From the NCBI RefSeq assembly GCF_029227915.1, contig NC_079886.1, positions 15,164,501 through 15,228,500 on the forward strand: DNA of 64,000 bases, in the 5' to 3' direction. Position 1 is the first letter of the stretch; each line of letters begins with the position of its first letter. Shown in pieces: positions 38,301 to 48,358 of the stretch. The notes under the pieces are model-generated. The model made no database searches. It saw nothing but the letters and a program-made list of their open reading frames with translations, and was not told the DNA's origin. Source of the stretch: Hydractinia symbiolongicarpus. Lineage: Eukaryota > Cnidaria > Hydrozoa > Anthoathecata > Hydractiniidae. Position numbers and translations under genes: made by a program.

Positions 38301-39694
38301 GTCATATGAAAAACTTTGATTTAAATGTTCCTACTTCCCGGAGCATGGATGAGGAGGGAGTGGAAAGTTTTTTAGAAGTTATCAGAGCTGTATGCACCGT
38401 TGAATTTACTAACCAGATCTTGCTTTATGACTTCTTTTTTGCTTTTATTTTTGTAATATACATCACTACTATCCCATAACGCAGAATCTGTTTTATAAAA
38501 GTCGATTGAAATTGTCTTTTCCTTATCAGATAGCGTTTTCTTTTCGTCCGACATTTTTGCGTTTTCTCCTATTTTCTTTCTCCACTTGTTGATGTTTGAT
38601 TTCTCAAGAAAAGCTATGTTTACAGTTTCTTGCATTTTTATTGGTTAATTACCCTATGCCTCAAATGGTTTTGCAAGATATTTATTGCGTGATATGGAGA
38701 GACGAGGCACAAATGTGCCACAACAATAATTTTGTCCCGGGACATGTTGCAGAAGGTGGCGACACGAGAAACATTAGCGATGCAACAAAATATTCATCAA
38801 ATTTTGTCCCCGGAGCACAGGCACAAAATAGATTCAGATCTATTTTGTCCTCGAAGTTGTGGAGCAAAATTTTTGCTCCATGCAGTATTTTTTTGCTCCA
38901 TTGCAGTATAAAGGAAGGTATGGGACACGAGCAATTTTTGTCATGCGCGTGCAACGCAGCAATGTTACATAGCACGCGCATGAAAATGTCTCTCGTGCCG
39001 CCTTAGCTTTAGACAAAGATTTCCCCGTTTGTTCAGCATGCATCCATGTATTTTAAGCATCTACCCTTTAGATATCTCATTCGCTATCGAATTTCGCGAA
39101 AATGCAACATCCTGTCCAACGATCGACGTCAATTTTCCGAAAACAAACACGTTTGGTTTTTGCATGTGGTTGGAAATGTCGCACGGCGGTTCGAAATGGC
39201 TACCCATCTTCTCCTACATTGCTGATAACCGTAAAGACAGTTTAATGTTGTCTGTTAACAACGACGAACAGAAATTAGAATTGCAGAGATTCGACAAAGC
39301 TATTCCTATCAAAATTGAAATCATCCCGGAACATTACTATATGCATTTTTGCACTAATTGGAAGTCGAATGGCCAAATTGAATTGTATGTCAACGGACAT
39401 ATATATAAGCAGGAACGACTCATGGATCATCACTTCACAGAAGGTATGCTAAAAACCAAAGGGAAGTTCTACTTAGGGCGATATGTAGATGTTGTAGTCC
39501 CTCCGCGTGACATTCGGATGTACAAAGGAAAGATTTCACAATTTTTTATGTACGACAAATACCTCACCGCGAAGGAGATTGTTAGGCTATTCCAACACGA
39601 CCCTTCAACGCAGGGTATGTTTATTTCGTGGTTAGATTTCAAAAATAAAACATCTGGATGGAAGATTGCTGAGTCGTATCATATAATTTTGTAA
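35373..39694 (+). CDS. Predicted type II membrane protein with EGF-like and pentraxin/laminin-G domains
   Basis: Three exons join in one frame: 35373-35553, 37743-37874 and 39072-39694, 936 nt or 311 residues. Exon 1 gives a charged N-terminus of about 25 residues, then a hydrophobic signal-anchor segment (about residues 27-46), and ends at AGAG/GTGAG. Exon 2 has acceptor TTTTCTAG and donor GAAG/GTAACA. It encodes a six-cysteine EGF-like domain of pattern C..C...C...C.C...C, ending DGVSHC. Exon 3 (acceptor CCCTTTAG) encodes a concanavalin-like LamG/pentraxin domain, with FGFCMWLEM, YLGRY, the YLTAKEI segment and GMFISWLDF. Both introns are phase 1, as is usual for extracellular domain exons. 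The protein is expected at the cell surface; its ligand is unknown. A GTATGT following CAACGCAG near 39613 could be an alternative donor, so the 3' end is less certain, and further exons could be hidden. The upstream flank and exon 1 are duplicated at 30950. Confidence 0.7.
36120..36740 (+). pseudogene. Integrase-core (DDE) transposase relic in intron 1
   Basis: Fragments in shifting frames match a widespread animal integrase-core family. They include an HTH-like part (TWSAIANML...IYRRMKEY), NSLWHMD with the first Asp, HVGIDGFSR and NNNR. Further on come a degenerate second-Asp region (RIDMG) and a WQFMEEVRGDNRG-like stretch in another frame. The Asp positions fit a D,D(35)E core, but the Glu end is missing. 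Stops and frameshifts show decay. It is a different family from the array relic. Confidence 0.65.
37023..37235. repeat. 21-bp minisatellite, about ten copies
   Basis: Unit AACCCTGAACCTGAATATAAA repeats about ten times, with one 20-bp unit near 37141. In one frame it would encode a repeated LNLNIKT heptapeptide, but it lies in intron 1 of the EGF/laminin-G gene and follows transposon debris, so coding is unlikely. Degenerate copies continue to about 37300. Confidence 0.95.
37977..37997. repeat. Dispersed motif CAACCTCGTCCTCAGGGC
   Basis: Its reverse complement resembles CAAGACCCTGAGGATGAGGTTG near 7790 in the array unit. Similar phrases (CCTCGAACCCAGGACCTG) occur in the inverted pair at 41411 and 44808. 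Motifs of this kind are, as I recall, very abundant in cnidarian repeats. Confidence 0.5.
38193..38284. repeat. Short palindromic element, copy A
   Basis: Starts GGGACACGAGGGACATTTTT and ends GCGCATGAAAATGTTTCTTG, followed by TGACGCC. The two halves are inverted and imperfect, as in a small fold-back MITE. It is related to the copy at 38925. Confidence 0.6.
38300..38554 (-). pseudogene. MADF-domain protein relic
   Basis: On the minus strand, from the Met at 38554, the frame reads FYKTDSALWDSSDVYYKNKS followed by a KKEVI..DLVSKF segment. This is the start of a MADF domain (short Trp-containing motif, then YKNK). A stop after SSDNF, followed by a FHSL-type continuation in another frame, shows a break. 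MADF proteins are common partners of PIF/Harbinger transposons, so this may be transposon debris inside intron 2. Confidence 0.55.
38680..38924. repeat. Nest of short inverted and direct repeats
   Basis: The phrases ATTTTGTCC(C/T)CGG, GACACGAG and AGCAAAA/TTTTGCT recur in both orientations. It looks like overlapping small MITE fragments; no single element could be delimited. Confidence 0.4.
38925..39006. repeat. Short palindromic element, copy B
   Basis: The arms GGGACACGAG...CATGCGCGTG and CACGCGCATGAAAATGTC...CTCGTGCCGCC are inverted copies of each other. The element ends about 65 bp before exon 3 of the EGF/laminin-G gene. Confidence 0.65.
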
Positions 39695-39844
39695 CTAGTA
39701 ATTTAAAAAAACCATGAAGTTTTTTCCGCTCTTTTGTATATAAGATACTAATTAGCTCCAGAGGTTACAAAATAGAAACATAAAAACCGCATGCGCGTGG
39801 CACAGTAATGTTAACGGACAAGATTTCAAAACCAAACTACATTT

Positions 39845-42800
39845 CTAACATGAATTGTCTTGCTTTAAATATATATTGTTTATTAATCCATATATTTTTG
39901 TTTTACTTTGTAAAAAAAGCGAATCTATCATTTTTCCTCCCCAGTCTCCCCAACTACGAGATTCCAATACTTGTCCGGCTTCGATGGAACACACGGTTGG
40001 TCGAATTGTTTCATGTGACATTGTGATTCGTTTATTCATTGGATGATTCTTCGCACGACCTGTTGATTTGATTGGGTTTATATCTGTTAAATTGATGTAA
40101 CATGGTCGAATGGGACATGACTTTATAATTCGTTTGCGTGACTTTTTCGCTCTGGGTGATACTTTCCTTGAAACGTTTGATTGGGTATGGTTTGACTTTG
40201 GACGCGTTATAACAACTGTGGGATGTGTCATCGATCTATTTTGAGAGGCGTGTTTTATGTCCGCGTTCTTCAATGTCGACTGTATTGAAGCTTTTAGTTT
40301 TGATAAAACAGCTGTTTTGTAAAGTTCTGAGTTGTTGCAAGATTCAGCTTTATTTTTCGACATGGGATTGCACTCCTTCGTGCGTGCTACACGTGGCTTA
40401 GACGGCACGATGTGGATGGTATTGTTTTTTTTCGGTGCTCGACAAATTTGCGGCTTCAACAAGGTTTGTGCCGTATTTGTAGAGCTATCTACCTTTGAAA
40501 ATATGGACTTTGTTTCTTCATAAGACCTGCTGACATTATGGAGATATTTCTCATATTTATCTAAGTAAAAATGTTGCGGACCCATAACAGAACCGCGACG
40601 ACAAATTTTTAACCATCCACAAACAGATCGAGAATTAAAGCCATGGTGCTTTATTAAATAACAGCCAATCATTGTCGCTGTACGGCCCAATCCTGCATGA
40701 CAATGCACTGCAATTTTCCCGCCAAATCTTTCACACAGGGTAACAAATTGATTGGCTTGAACATTGGTTGGTATGCTAACATCCTTAAAAGGAATATCGT
40801 AATGGTAGAAATGCGCCTGTTTAATATCAATAGCGTTGTAGGAATGCCCGTAATATTCCATATTAGTCATATGATCATTCCCGTTAAGACGAACAATCAC
40901 TTTAATTCCACACCGTCGAAGTTCTTTTAAAAAAGATCTTGACACTCCTCTGCTTTCCCTCTCTCGTTTAATAGTTGGATCCTTTAAAGCTAAAAATTGA
41001 CGAGGCACAATCCAATCCATGTCCAAACGCGAATTTGTTGCTTGTGGAAACTTAGTGGCAGCGTATGACGTAAACCAATTATTTATTTTGCAGCCGGTTT
41101 CCAGACCTCTCAAGCAATCCAAAATGTTCAATTTATACGAGCTATCACCATGGTAATCACGAAAAAACGCCAAACGAGCAAATATGTTTTCAAGAAGGGC
41201 GCTGTTGGTCTTTTGTACACCCCAGTTTAATCTTAGCACAGCATATGCAGCCATCAAGAAGCAGGAGAGGGTACGCTGCTCAATATGGAGATTATCATTT
41301 CTAAACAAAAAATACATAAAAACATTAGCTGGTTTATAGTGTATAGTTATCTATACCTTAGGTGTGTTTTTAATAATTTGGACAGGCCACGTTCTGTTGG
41401 CTGTGAAGCTTGGTATCCAACCTCGAACCCAGGACCTGTAGCGTTCTTTTTATATGAAGATGAACGCGTACGAGGCCCTGGTACAGCAGACTTACTCAAA
41501 AGAAGCCCAGTAGTGCCATTAATGTTGCTTCACATATGTCACCCTAAATGGAGCAGAGAAATATTTAAAAATTTTTTTTTATGCCTCACCTAGAACATAA
41601 CACGAGCAATGAAATAAAAATGTTTCTGTGCCTTACTTAATAATACCTAACAAGAGCAGAAAAATTTCAACCCATGCTTTACTTATAAATTCATAACAGG
41701 AGCAGCGAAAATTTTAACGCATGCTTCACTTATGAAATCATAACAGAAGCAGCGAAAATTTTAACGCATGCTTCACTTTTGAAATCATAACAGAAGCATC
41801 GCAAAAACGCATTTTCGCTGTCCCACTTAGACTGCAGCATTGCTACCATTATTGTTGTAAAAGCCACATGTAGTTTTTCATGACTGTTAATTAAAAGATG
41901 AACCAGATTTGATGTAAATACACAGAGCACGCTAAACGCAAGACCGTTACCGCAATAAATGTTGTTTATGCCTTGAAACGTAAAAGAAGAACTCTTTACG
42001 AATTCAGAGGTTAAACGTTGTCATTGCTCAACAAAAACGGCTATTTTTATGGCCACAAATCTTTTAAACCATTACTTTGTGCACACTTCTACTCTATCCG
42101 ATCTACAAAATGTGTAAACCATTGTCACAGTTACATTTGTGACATGCTATAGTAATGTCAAAGGACACACAAAAGATAAGGACTAAAAATTTGAAATACT
42201 TTGTACGGTTATTTTGTGGCATTTCCGTCAAAAGCTGGTTAAGTTAAATGTAAGCAACAAGATGGTCCAAACAGTTTTGTTTTCAACAAGTAAGACTAAT
42301 AATGCCTATGAAAATTGAAATTAATCCATACGAGGGGAAAGTATTTTGAACGTAGTGGCTAGTGTTCGTAAGCAAATTGTTTAGAAGTTTTTTTCACTTC
42401 AGTTAACTTGTACTGAGACCAAGAAAATGTTTTTTTAAAGATGTGTGGTCTTACAAACAACCGTTTGTATTTGGTAGACGTTGGTTTACTTGCTGACTGT
42501 GTTATGACTTCATAACTGGGTCAGCAATTTAAAATTTTCGCTGCTTGTGTTATGTCTTCATAAGTGGGGTATGTCAAATTTTAAATATTTCTTTGCTCCA
42601 CTTATGGTCACATTTTTGAAGCAAATTAAATGGCACTAATGGGCTTCCGTACTCAACCAATGAGAATGCGTGTACGATAATAAATGCAGAAGTATTTTTT
42701 GCAAGCACAGCATTTTTTTATTAACAACAAATATGGCAATGAGCATTACGCAGATTTATTAATTCACGTTATATTTGACTTGGTACATAAGCAACTGTAT

Positions 42801-45800
42801 GTATGCTGACTAACTGATGGCTAGATGCCGTCGATTGAAGTTGCACAAACAATTACAACAAAGACTAGTAATTTTTTTAAAAATCGACACGTGTTACCTT
42901 TTAACAAACTTTTGGGACAAAAATACTAGCTAGAATAAATAAAATAAATGGAAATAAATTAGGAAATAAAGTATAGCTAACTGTATAAATAAAAATATAT
43001 ATATACAAAAAATCACAACTAAATATATTTTTGTTTTGAGGCAATGAGAAAGAAAATATCACACAACATAAAGTTTATCGTGGGTGTGTTAAAGCATGTA
43101 GAATGTATGCTGAAACAACTTAAAACCGTTTAGTCAACTTTTCGAAATTGTTGGAACCTCAAAACAACTTACAAAAAATACAAGTGTGAAGAGCATTGTT
43201 TTTTTACTCTACCAGATTTCACAATAATATAACAATAATGATATTGGAATTTTTATGGATGTCGGTTTGGCTGTTTTTAGAAATAAAAGTGGACCACAAT
43301 CTAAAAATCAAGAAACACATACAAAGTATATTTAAAAAACATGGTTTAGAAATTGTCATACAGTGTAATATCAAAATAGTAAATTATTTAGACGTTACTT
43401 TAAACCTTAATGATTCGACATACTGACTGTATTGTAAACCTGATGATGAAATCCTCTATATATATAAACAAAGAGTCCAATGACCTGCATAACATTATCA
43501 AGCAATTACCTCTATCAATTGAATCAAAGACTTTCAAACCTATCTTCTAAACAAGCTTTGGCAAAATCAAGATATAATCATGAGTTTGTTTATCAACGAA
43601 ATCATCTGGTTCAACCTGACGTATGTTATTCAAAAATAGCAAAGTCAGTTCTAAATTTGATTTTTAAACATTTTCCTCAAAACAATAAGTGCAGAAAACT
43701 ATTCAACCCAAACAATGTCAAAGTGAGTTATAGTTGCATGCCCAACAACGCATCATTTTAAATTCCTACAATAAAAAAATAATTCAACCTGAACAAAACG
43801 TCAATAAAAGACACTGTAATTGTGAACAAAGCAAATATTTCATCAAATTTACCAGGTTACTTGGAAAAAGTTAACATTACATTATCAGAGAATTATTCTT
43901 ATATATACATACATAAATAATATTTTACTTTTCAAAGTATTGGTCATTTAGCTATATCAATAAAGTACAAACCAGGTGATGAAGTCTAATTAATAACACA
44001 AGCCTTGACATTTTTTGATTTCCATTTTCATTTAATTTCTTTCTCTCTCACTCAAAATTGCCTCTGGATGGAAAAATTTGAAGTCACAATGACCATCCAA
44101 TCAAATAATGGCAAGATATCTTGTATTTTATTGGTTAAACAGAGATCCTCAAACAACATCTGTACAGCATTCTCGTCAAATTTTTAATTACGTAAAATGT
44201 ACACCTCTTTGCAGTTTAAGTTGTCGCTTATTTCCTGGATTGAAAAAAGGAAGTAAACAGAGTGAATTTAATAAGGGTTTGACCTTTATGAATATTTCTC
44301 ATTTTCTATAAAGAATAATTAGTCTCACGGCGTGAAAATTTAGTATGTTATTGCCAGCAACCCTACTTAAAACATATGTTAAGTAACTTTTCTATGAAAA
44401 ATATTCCACCAAAAAATTATTTCACTTCTGTTCATGATGTCAGAGTCTTCTTAATTTATAACAGTTTACTTCTATTTTTTACTTCTCATTAAGAGCGTTG
44501 TAGCAAAAGAGAGATTTATTTCAACACTGGTTACTGAAACTGTAAACTCGTGTATCAAACATTTTTCGTCTTTTTTGTTTCTGATGACATCTGGTTAGCT
44601 AGCTATCTAGCTAGCTAGCTAATAGTAGACAATGTAATGATTTTCCATATTCTTTAGGGAGCACTCCAACGATATTTGGCATTTAAAGGTCTAGCTAGCT
44701 ATAGGTAGCTTCTAGTTAGCTAGCTAGTATACAAAAATCCAGTAAAACACATCGAAAACTTCACGCATACATTACTTTTCTCTGCATGCTTAATTTTGGG
44801 CGAAAATAAGTCTGTTGTACCAAGGCCTCGTACGCGTTTCATCTTCATATCAAAAAACGCTTCAGGCCCTGGGCTCCAGGTTGCTTAGTATCCAATAAAA
44901 TAAGAATTGCTTAGCAATAGTCGCATTGCAAATATTGTACACAGATGAAAGACTTTTTTGGAAACCAAGCCTATAAAGACAGTGCTATAGAAAACTTTTC
45001 CTATCTCTACAACAGTTTTAGTTGCACTGCTGCACAACAATTTCGGATTTTATTGTAAACCAAGCATCAAGTTATCGAAAATGATGTCTCTATTTAACGC
45101 CTGTCTCCAATCCAATACTATAATGACGTTTTGCAGGACTTTCAAAAACGGCCAAAACAACTTTGGAAAACCCTAAAAAAACTGGTTCCTGATAAGTCAG
45201 GCAATACTATCTCGATAAAACGAGTAGTCCAAAACGATGGTACAGAAACTTCTCACCCAAAAGAAATTTCCAACACATTCAATTCATTTTTTGTCAGTGT
45301 TGGTGCCAAACTAGCCTCTAAATTTTCTTCTGACACTACTAATGTTAATCCACCTGTTAGCGGACACGATTTTCGGTGGGCTCGTATTGAGACCAAAAGT
45401 GTCGAAAAAGTAATTAGTTCACTAAAATTTAAAAAAGCTACAGGCTTGGACGGAATTGGTTTATTTTTAAAAGTGGCAATAAAACAGATCCTACTAATTA
45501 TCGGCCTATCTCCATTTTGCCAATTCCTATGAAAATTTTTGAAAAGTTAGTGCATGAGTAAATGTCTCATTTTATTTCTGAGCACAACTTCCTGAATGAC
45601 AGACAGTTCGGATTTCGAAAACTCTTTTCCACAGAAACTGCAGTAGTCGATGTCTCTGATTTTATTCTTACTGAGCTCGACCAACATAAGTTTGTTTGTG
45701 CTGTGCTCATTGACCTTAAAAAAGCTTTTGACACTGTTGATCATAAAATTTTGTTAAAAAAACTATGGTGTTTTGGCATCAGAGATGCTGCCTTTGACTG

Positions 45801-47730
45801 GTTCGAGTCCTACTTAACCCTATTCGGTCCGGGGTTTTTCGAACATACTATGACCGGGGGGGGGGGGGGGGGGCGGATTCCGCCCCCCCTCAATAACTTT
45901 TCATAGGGTTGTTCAAATTGAATCAAACTTGGCACACTTATAGTACGTCATAAAAGGAACAAAATGGCGCCAAAAAAAATTTGCTTGCCTCAGCACATTT
46001 TCTGTGACGTCATCAAAAGCTTGAAAATTGTTAAAAATGCCACTATCTGCTTAAAATATAATTACTTTTGTTCTAGAGCGAATTTTTACATTCTGTTTGA
46101 AGTTTCTGAAAGCTAAATAAAAGTTATTTAACATATCTTCCGGTTTTTACATGGATCGGATGAAAAATTGCCAAAAATTGCCCGAAAATCCGTTTTTTTT
46201 CCGATTTTCGGGTACAATCCGACAAAATCGGGAAATCGGATTAGTCACGTGTTCAAATTATTCAAAATGATTCTTCTTGATGAAACAAAGTTGTGTTGCA
46301 AGTTTCAAGTTCTAAGGATAATCGTAACAGGAGTTATTATATTTTCCCCATTATAAGGATTTCATAGAGATTTTTAGGGGTAGTTTTGAGTAATGGCCAA
46401 TATCAAAGCCTCTGAAAGGTATGGGACCTAAAAAATTAGCATGCAGGTGTCTAATAGATAAATGTTGAAACTCAGTAAGTATCATAGCCATATAACAAAG
46501 CAATCAGGAGTTATTAAAAAAAAACCGTCAGGGGGGGAGGCGGAATCCGCCCCCCCCGGACCGAATAGGGTTAACGGGCCGAATGCAGCTGACTCTTGTA
46601 AACGACACAGGATCAGATCTGCTTCATGAAGACGCTTTTGGGGTGACGCAGGGATCTGTGTTGGGGCCCCTGCTCTTTCTTTTGTATATTGATGACTTAA
46701 AATCTGTCATCAATTCAAACTACCACCATCTATATGCAGATGATACAATAATTATTTCGTCTCATAAAAACTTGGATACCCTTGTCTCCCAGGTCGAGTT
46801 AGAACTTTCGCAAGTCGACCTCTGGCTGAATAATAACAAAATGACTATTAATACGGACAAAACTGAAGCAATCTTTTTCGGCAACCACAGCCAGTTAAAA
46901 AAAGTTGAGAACAAAACTATCAACTATATGGGTATTCCTTTGAAGAGGAGCGAAAAAGTTATATACCTTGGGGTAACATTTGATCAAAAAATGCAATGGG
47001 AAAAGCACATTAATGACATAAATAGAAAAATACTAATTAAATATTCTAAAATTAGAACCATTGCATCCTGTTTAACACCTCACACAAAAAACCTTTTAAT
47101 TAATGCACTTGTCATGCCATATTTCAACTACTGCTCCTCGGCATGGGCTTGTGCCACCCAAGGTAGATTGGGAAAACTAGAAAAACGATTAAAATGTGTC
47201 CGTACCTTTCTTGGGAAGGAGAGGGAATATTCAATGAATAATTTACTCATCAAAAACGATGCCATATTAGTTTTCAAAGCCATGAATCACATTGCTCCTG
47301 ATAACATGCGCTCAAAATTCCTTTTGACAAAAAACTGTCATAATCATCAAACAAGAGGAGCTTCAAAAAACAGGTTCACACTTCCCTTGGTCAACACGGA
47401 ATTTGGCAAAAAAGCCTTCCCATTTAGAGCTGCAAAAGTGTGGAATAATCTTCCAGCCAAGTGAACTGTGATGGAAGTCTGCTTTCGTTTAAGACTTCCA
47501 TCTCTAATGTATTTGGCAAATTCTAATGGAGATCACTTTTTAACTTTTTAATTTTTGTTTTTTATTCTTTTTCTTTTTAATTTTCACAGATTATAAATGT
47601 TACTATGTTTGATTGAGCTGAGGCAGTCTAAGGTTTATCATTTTTTGTTTCTTTTTTGTTCTAGTGGCCCCCAGTGGAAAGAATCCACTAACCATAGGTT
47701 TTTGTGATTTTCTGGGCTAGCCACTTTAAA

Positions 47731-47774
<44 letters not shown>

Positions 47775-48358
47775 AACGTTTCTTAGTACTTAAATTTATC
47801 CCTTATCAGATTCAAAATCAACATTAATCAACATACCATCCGAAGTTAACAACCTTTACGCCGCGTTACAGACTTACATACTTTCACTACTTCAATAAAG
47901 CTAAATTTTAAACAAGGATAAATTTGCACTCTTTAATCTTGCCCAAAATTTTTTTTTATAAACGCCTAACATAGTAAAAACTTATAATATATACTAGAAC
48001 TACTTTTTTCCCAGGACATTTTTAATTGTGTCACGACGGACTCGGAAAAGAAATAGAGCTAGACAAGATTGTCTTTCACTTACTGCTCATTTGTAATAAC
48101 AACTAGTCGGCTACAATGTTTTAATCTTGAATCAACTTCGTCACAATGCTTCCATATCACTTTTAATGATGGAGGTCCGAAATGCTTGCGAACACGCACA
48201 TGTTGATAAAAATCGTCTAAATTTAGAACTGTATCGTCAGGTTGTTTCATATCATCGTAATTGGACTCCAAAATGAAATACAATCTCTCAGGAAGGAACT
48301 CCATTTTCACCCTTGTAAGTGAAAAATGGTTGATATCGTAGGCATAATTTGACGTCAC
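39845..48358 (-). CDS. CDC14: CDC14-family dual-specificity phosphatase, two exons around a 6.8-kb intron
   Basis: Exon 1 is 48084-48358 and ends GAGCA/GTAAGTG. Exon 2 is 39845-41300 (acceptor TTTTTTGTTTAG). The join is in frame and gives 576 residues if the Met at 48358 is used; a Met at 48304 is an alternative. Exon 1 encodes the CDC14 N-terminus (EFLPERLYF, then [11 protein letters not shown]). Exon 2 continues with [28 protein letters not shown] and [11 protein letters not shown], then the catalytic loop HCHAGLGRT (Cys about residue 292), and [10 protein letters not shown] candidate general acid Asp lies 27 residues before the Cys, as in human CDC14A. The tail of some 220 residues is basic and low in complexity. 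CDC14 phosphatases remove phosphate from Ser-Pro sites set by CDKs, acting in cell-cycle exit, centrosome/cilium and DNA-repair functions. The apparent start MYFLFR of the exon 2 ORF is only the translated acceptor tract. Divergence from vertebrate CDC14 is marked, so a specialised paralogue is possible. Confidence 0.85.
41411..41492 (+). repeat. Dispersed repeat, left copy of an inverted pair
   Basis: Contains CCTCGAACCCAGGACCTG, ATATGAAGATGAACGCGTAC and GAGGCCCTGGTACAGCAGACTTA. The inverted partner is at 44808-44892, with roughly 80 percent identity by eye. Confidence 0.75.
41501..42650. mobile_element. Fold-back/MITE-like element with repeat-filled inverted arms
   Basis: The left end reads GAAGCCCAGTAGTGCCATTAA; the right end is its inverted near-copy, TTAAATGGCACTAATGGGCTTC. 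The inverted match continues inwards through GGAGCA.AGAAATATTTAAA. The left arm then holds about five tandem units of about 48 bp (CATAACAGAAGCAGCGAAAA, TTTTAACGCATGCTTCACTT); the right arm has about two inverted units. There is no coding sequence and the superfamily is unclear. It lies in the CDC14-like intron. Confidence 0.7.
43230..43900 (+). pseudogene. Penelope-like retroelement relic
   Basis: Fragments in different frames resemble the C-terminal reverse-transcriptase region of an animal retroelement family I associate with Penelope-like elements. They are [15 protein letters not shown] followed by [10 protein letters not shown], a degenerate [11 protein letters not shown], then [12 protein letters not shown], and HCNCEQSKY. 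Stops and frameshifts are frequent. No GIY-YIG domain could be made out in the downstream kilobase. The family assignment rests on memory of similar proteins. Confidence 0.55.
44594..44730. repeat. TAGC-rich low-complexity patches
   Basis: Runs of TAGCTAGC-type sequence at 44594-44624 and 44690-44730. Similar short runs occur near 54510 and 63390. They are simple-sequence DNA. Confidence 0.8.
44808..44892 (-). repeat. Dispersed repeat, right copy of an inverted pair
   Basis: Inverted partner of 41411-41492. Its reverse complement contains CCTGGAGCCCAGGGCCTG, ATATGAAGATGAAACGCGTA and CGAGGCCTTGGTACAACAGA. The two copies enclose 3.3 kb that includes the fold-back element and the Penelope-like relic. 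Confidence 0.75.
45818..46570. mobile_element. 753-bp TTAA-type (piggyBac-like) MITE inside the LINE
   Basis: The ends are perfect inverted repeats, CCCTATTCGGTCCGGGG on the left and its complement on the right. Both are flanked by TTAA (45814-45817 and 46571-46574). Removing the element with one TTAA brings the LINE reading frame back together. TTAA duplication and CCC-starting termini are typical of piggyBac-type transposition. Inside each end is a second palindromic block, GGCGGATTCCGCC, and on the left a run of about 16 G. No transposase ORF is present, so it is non-autonomous. Confidence 0.9.
47734..47774. repeat. TTA trinucleotide microsatellite
   Basis: About thirteen TTA/ATT triplets forming the 3' tail of the LINE. 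Confidence 0.95.

Larger units (their letters stand above)
45110..47775 (+). mobile_element. LINE (Jockey/CR1-like superfamily) reverse transcriptase, broken and split by a MITE
   Basis: The coding remnant starts near [20 protein letters not shown]. It passes KKATGLDGI, then a deletion and frameshift (NYRPISILP is in another frame near 45490). It continues in 45562-45817 ([23 protein letters not shown]) and resumes at 46575-47464 with [17 protein letters not shown], the catalytic YADD, YLGVTFD and a C-terminal [10 protein letters not shown] stop interrupts the frame near 45559. A 3' UTR of about 270 bp ends in a TTA microsatellite (47734-47774), as in many LINEs. No ORF1 or endonuclease is visible, so the copy is 5'-truncated. 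The TTAA-flanked MITE sits exactly within the reading frame. The element lies antisense in the CDC14-like intron. Confidence 0.85.

Noticed and set aside
38682-38981. 99-codon minus-strand ORF with plus-strand counterpart
   Set aside because: It spans palindromic MITE-like repeats; both strands are open because the repeats are inverted.
41300-41317. MYFLFR as N-terminus of the phosphatase
   Set aside because: These codons are the pyrimidine-rich splice acceptor ending TTTAG; the real upstream exon is at 48084-48358.
43196-43426. 76-codon ORF as a host gene
   Set aside because: Its C-terminal half matches a retroelement reverse transcriptase and continues in other frames with stops.
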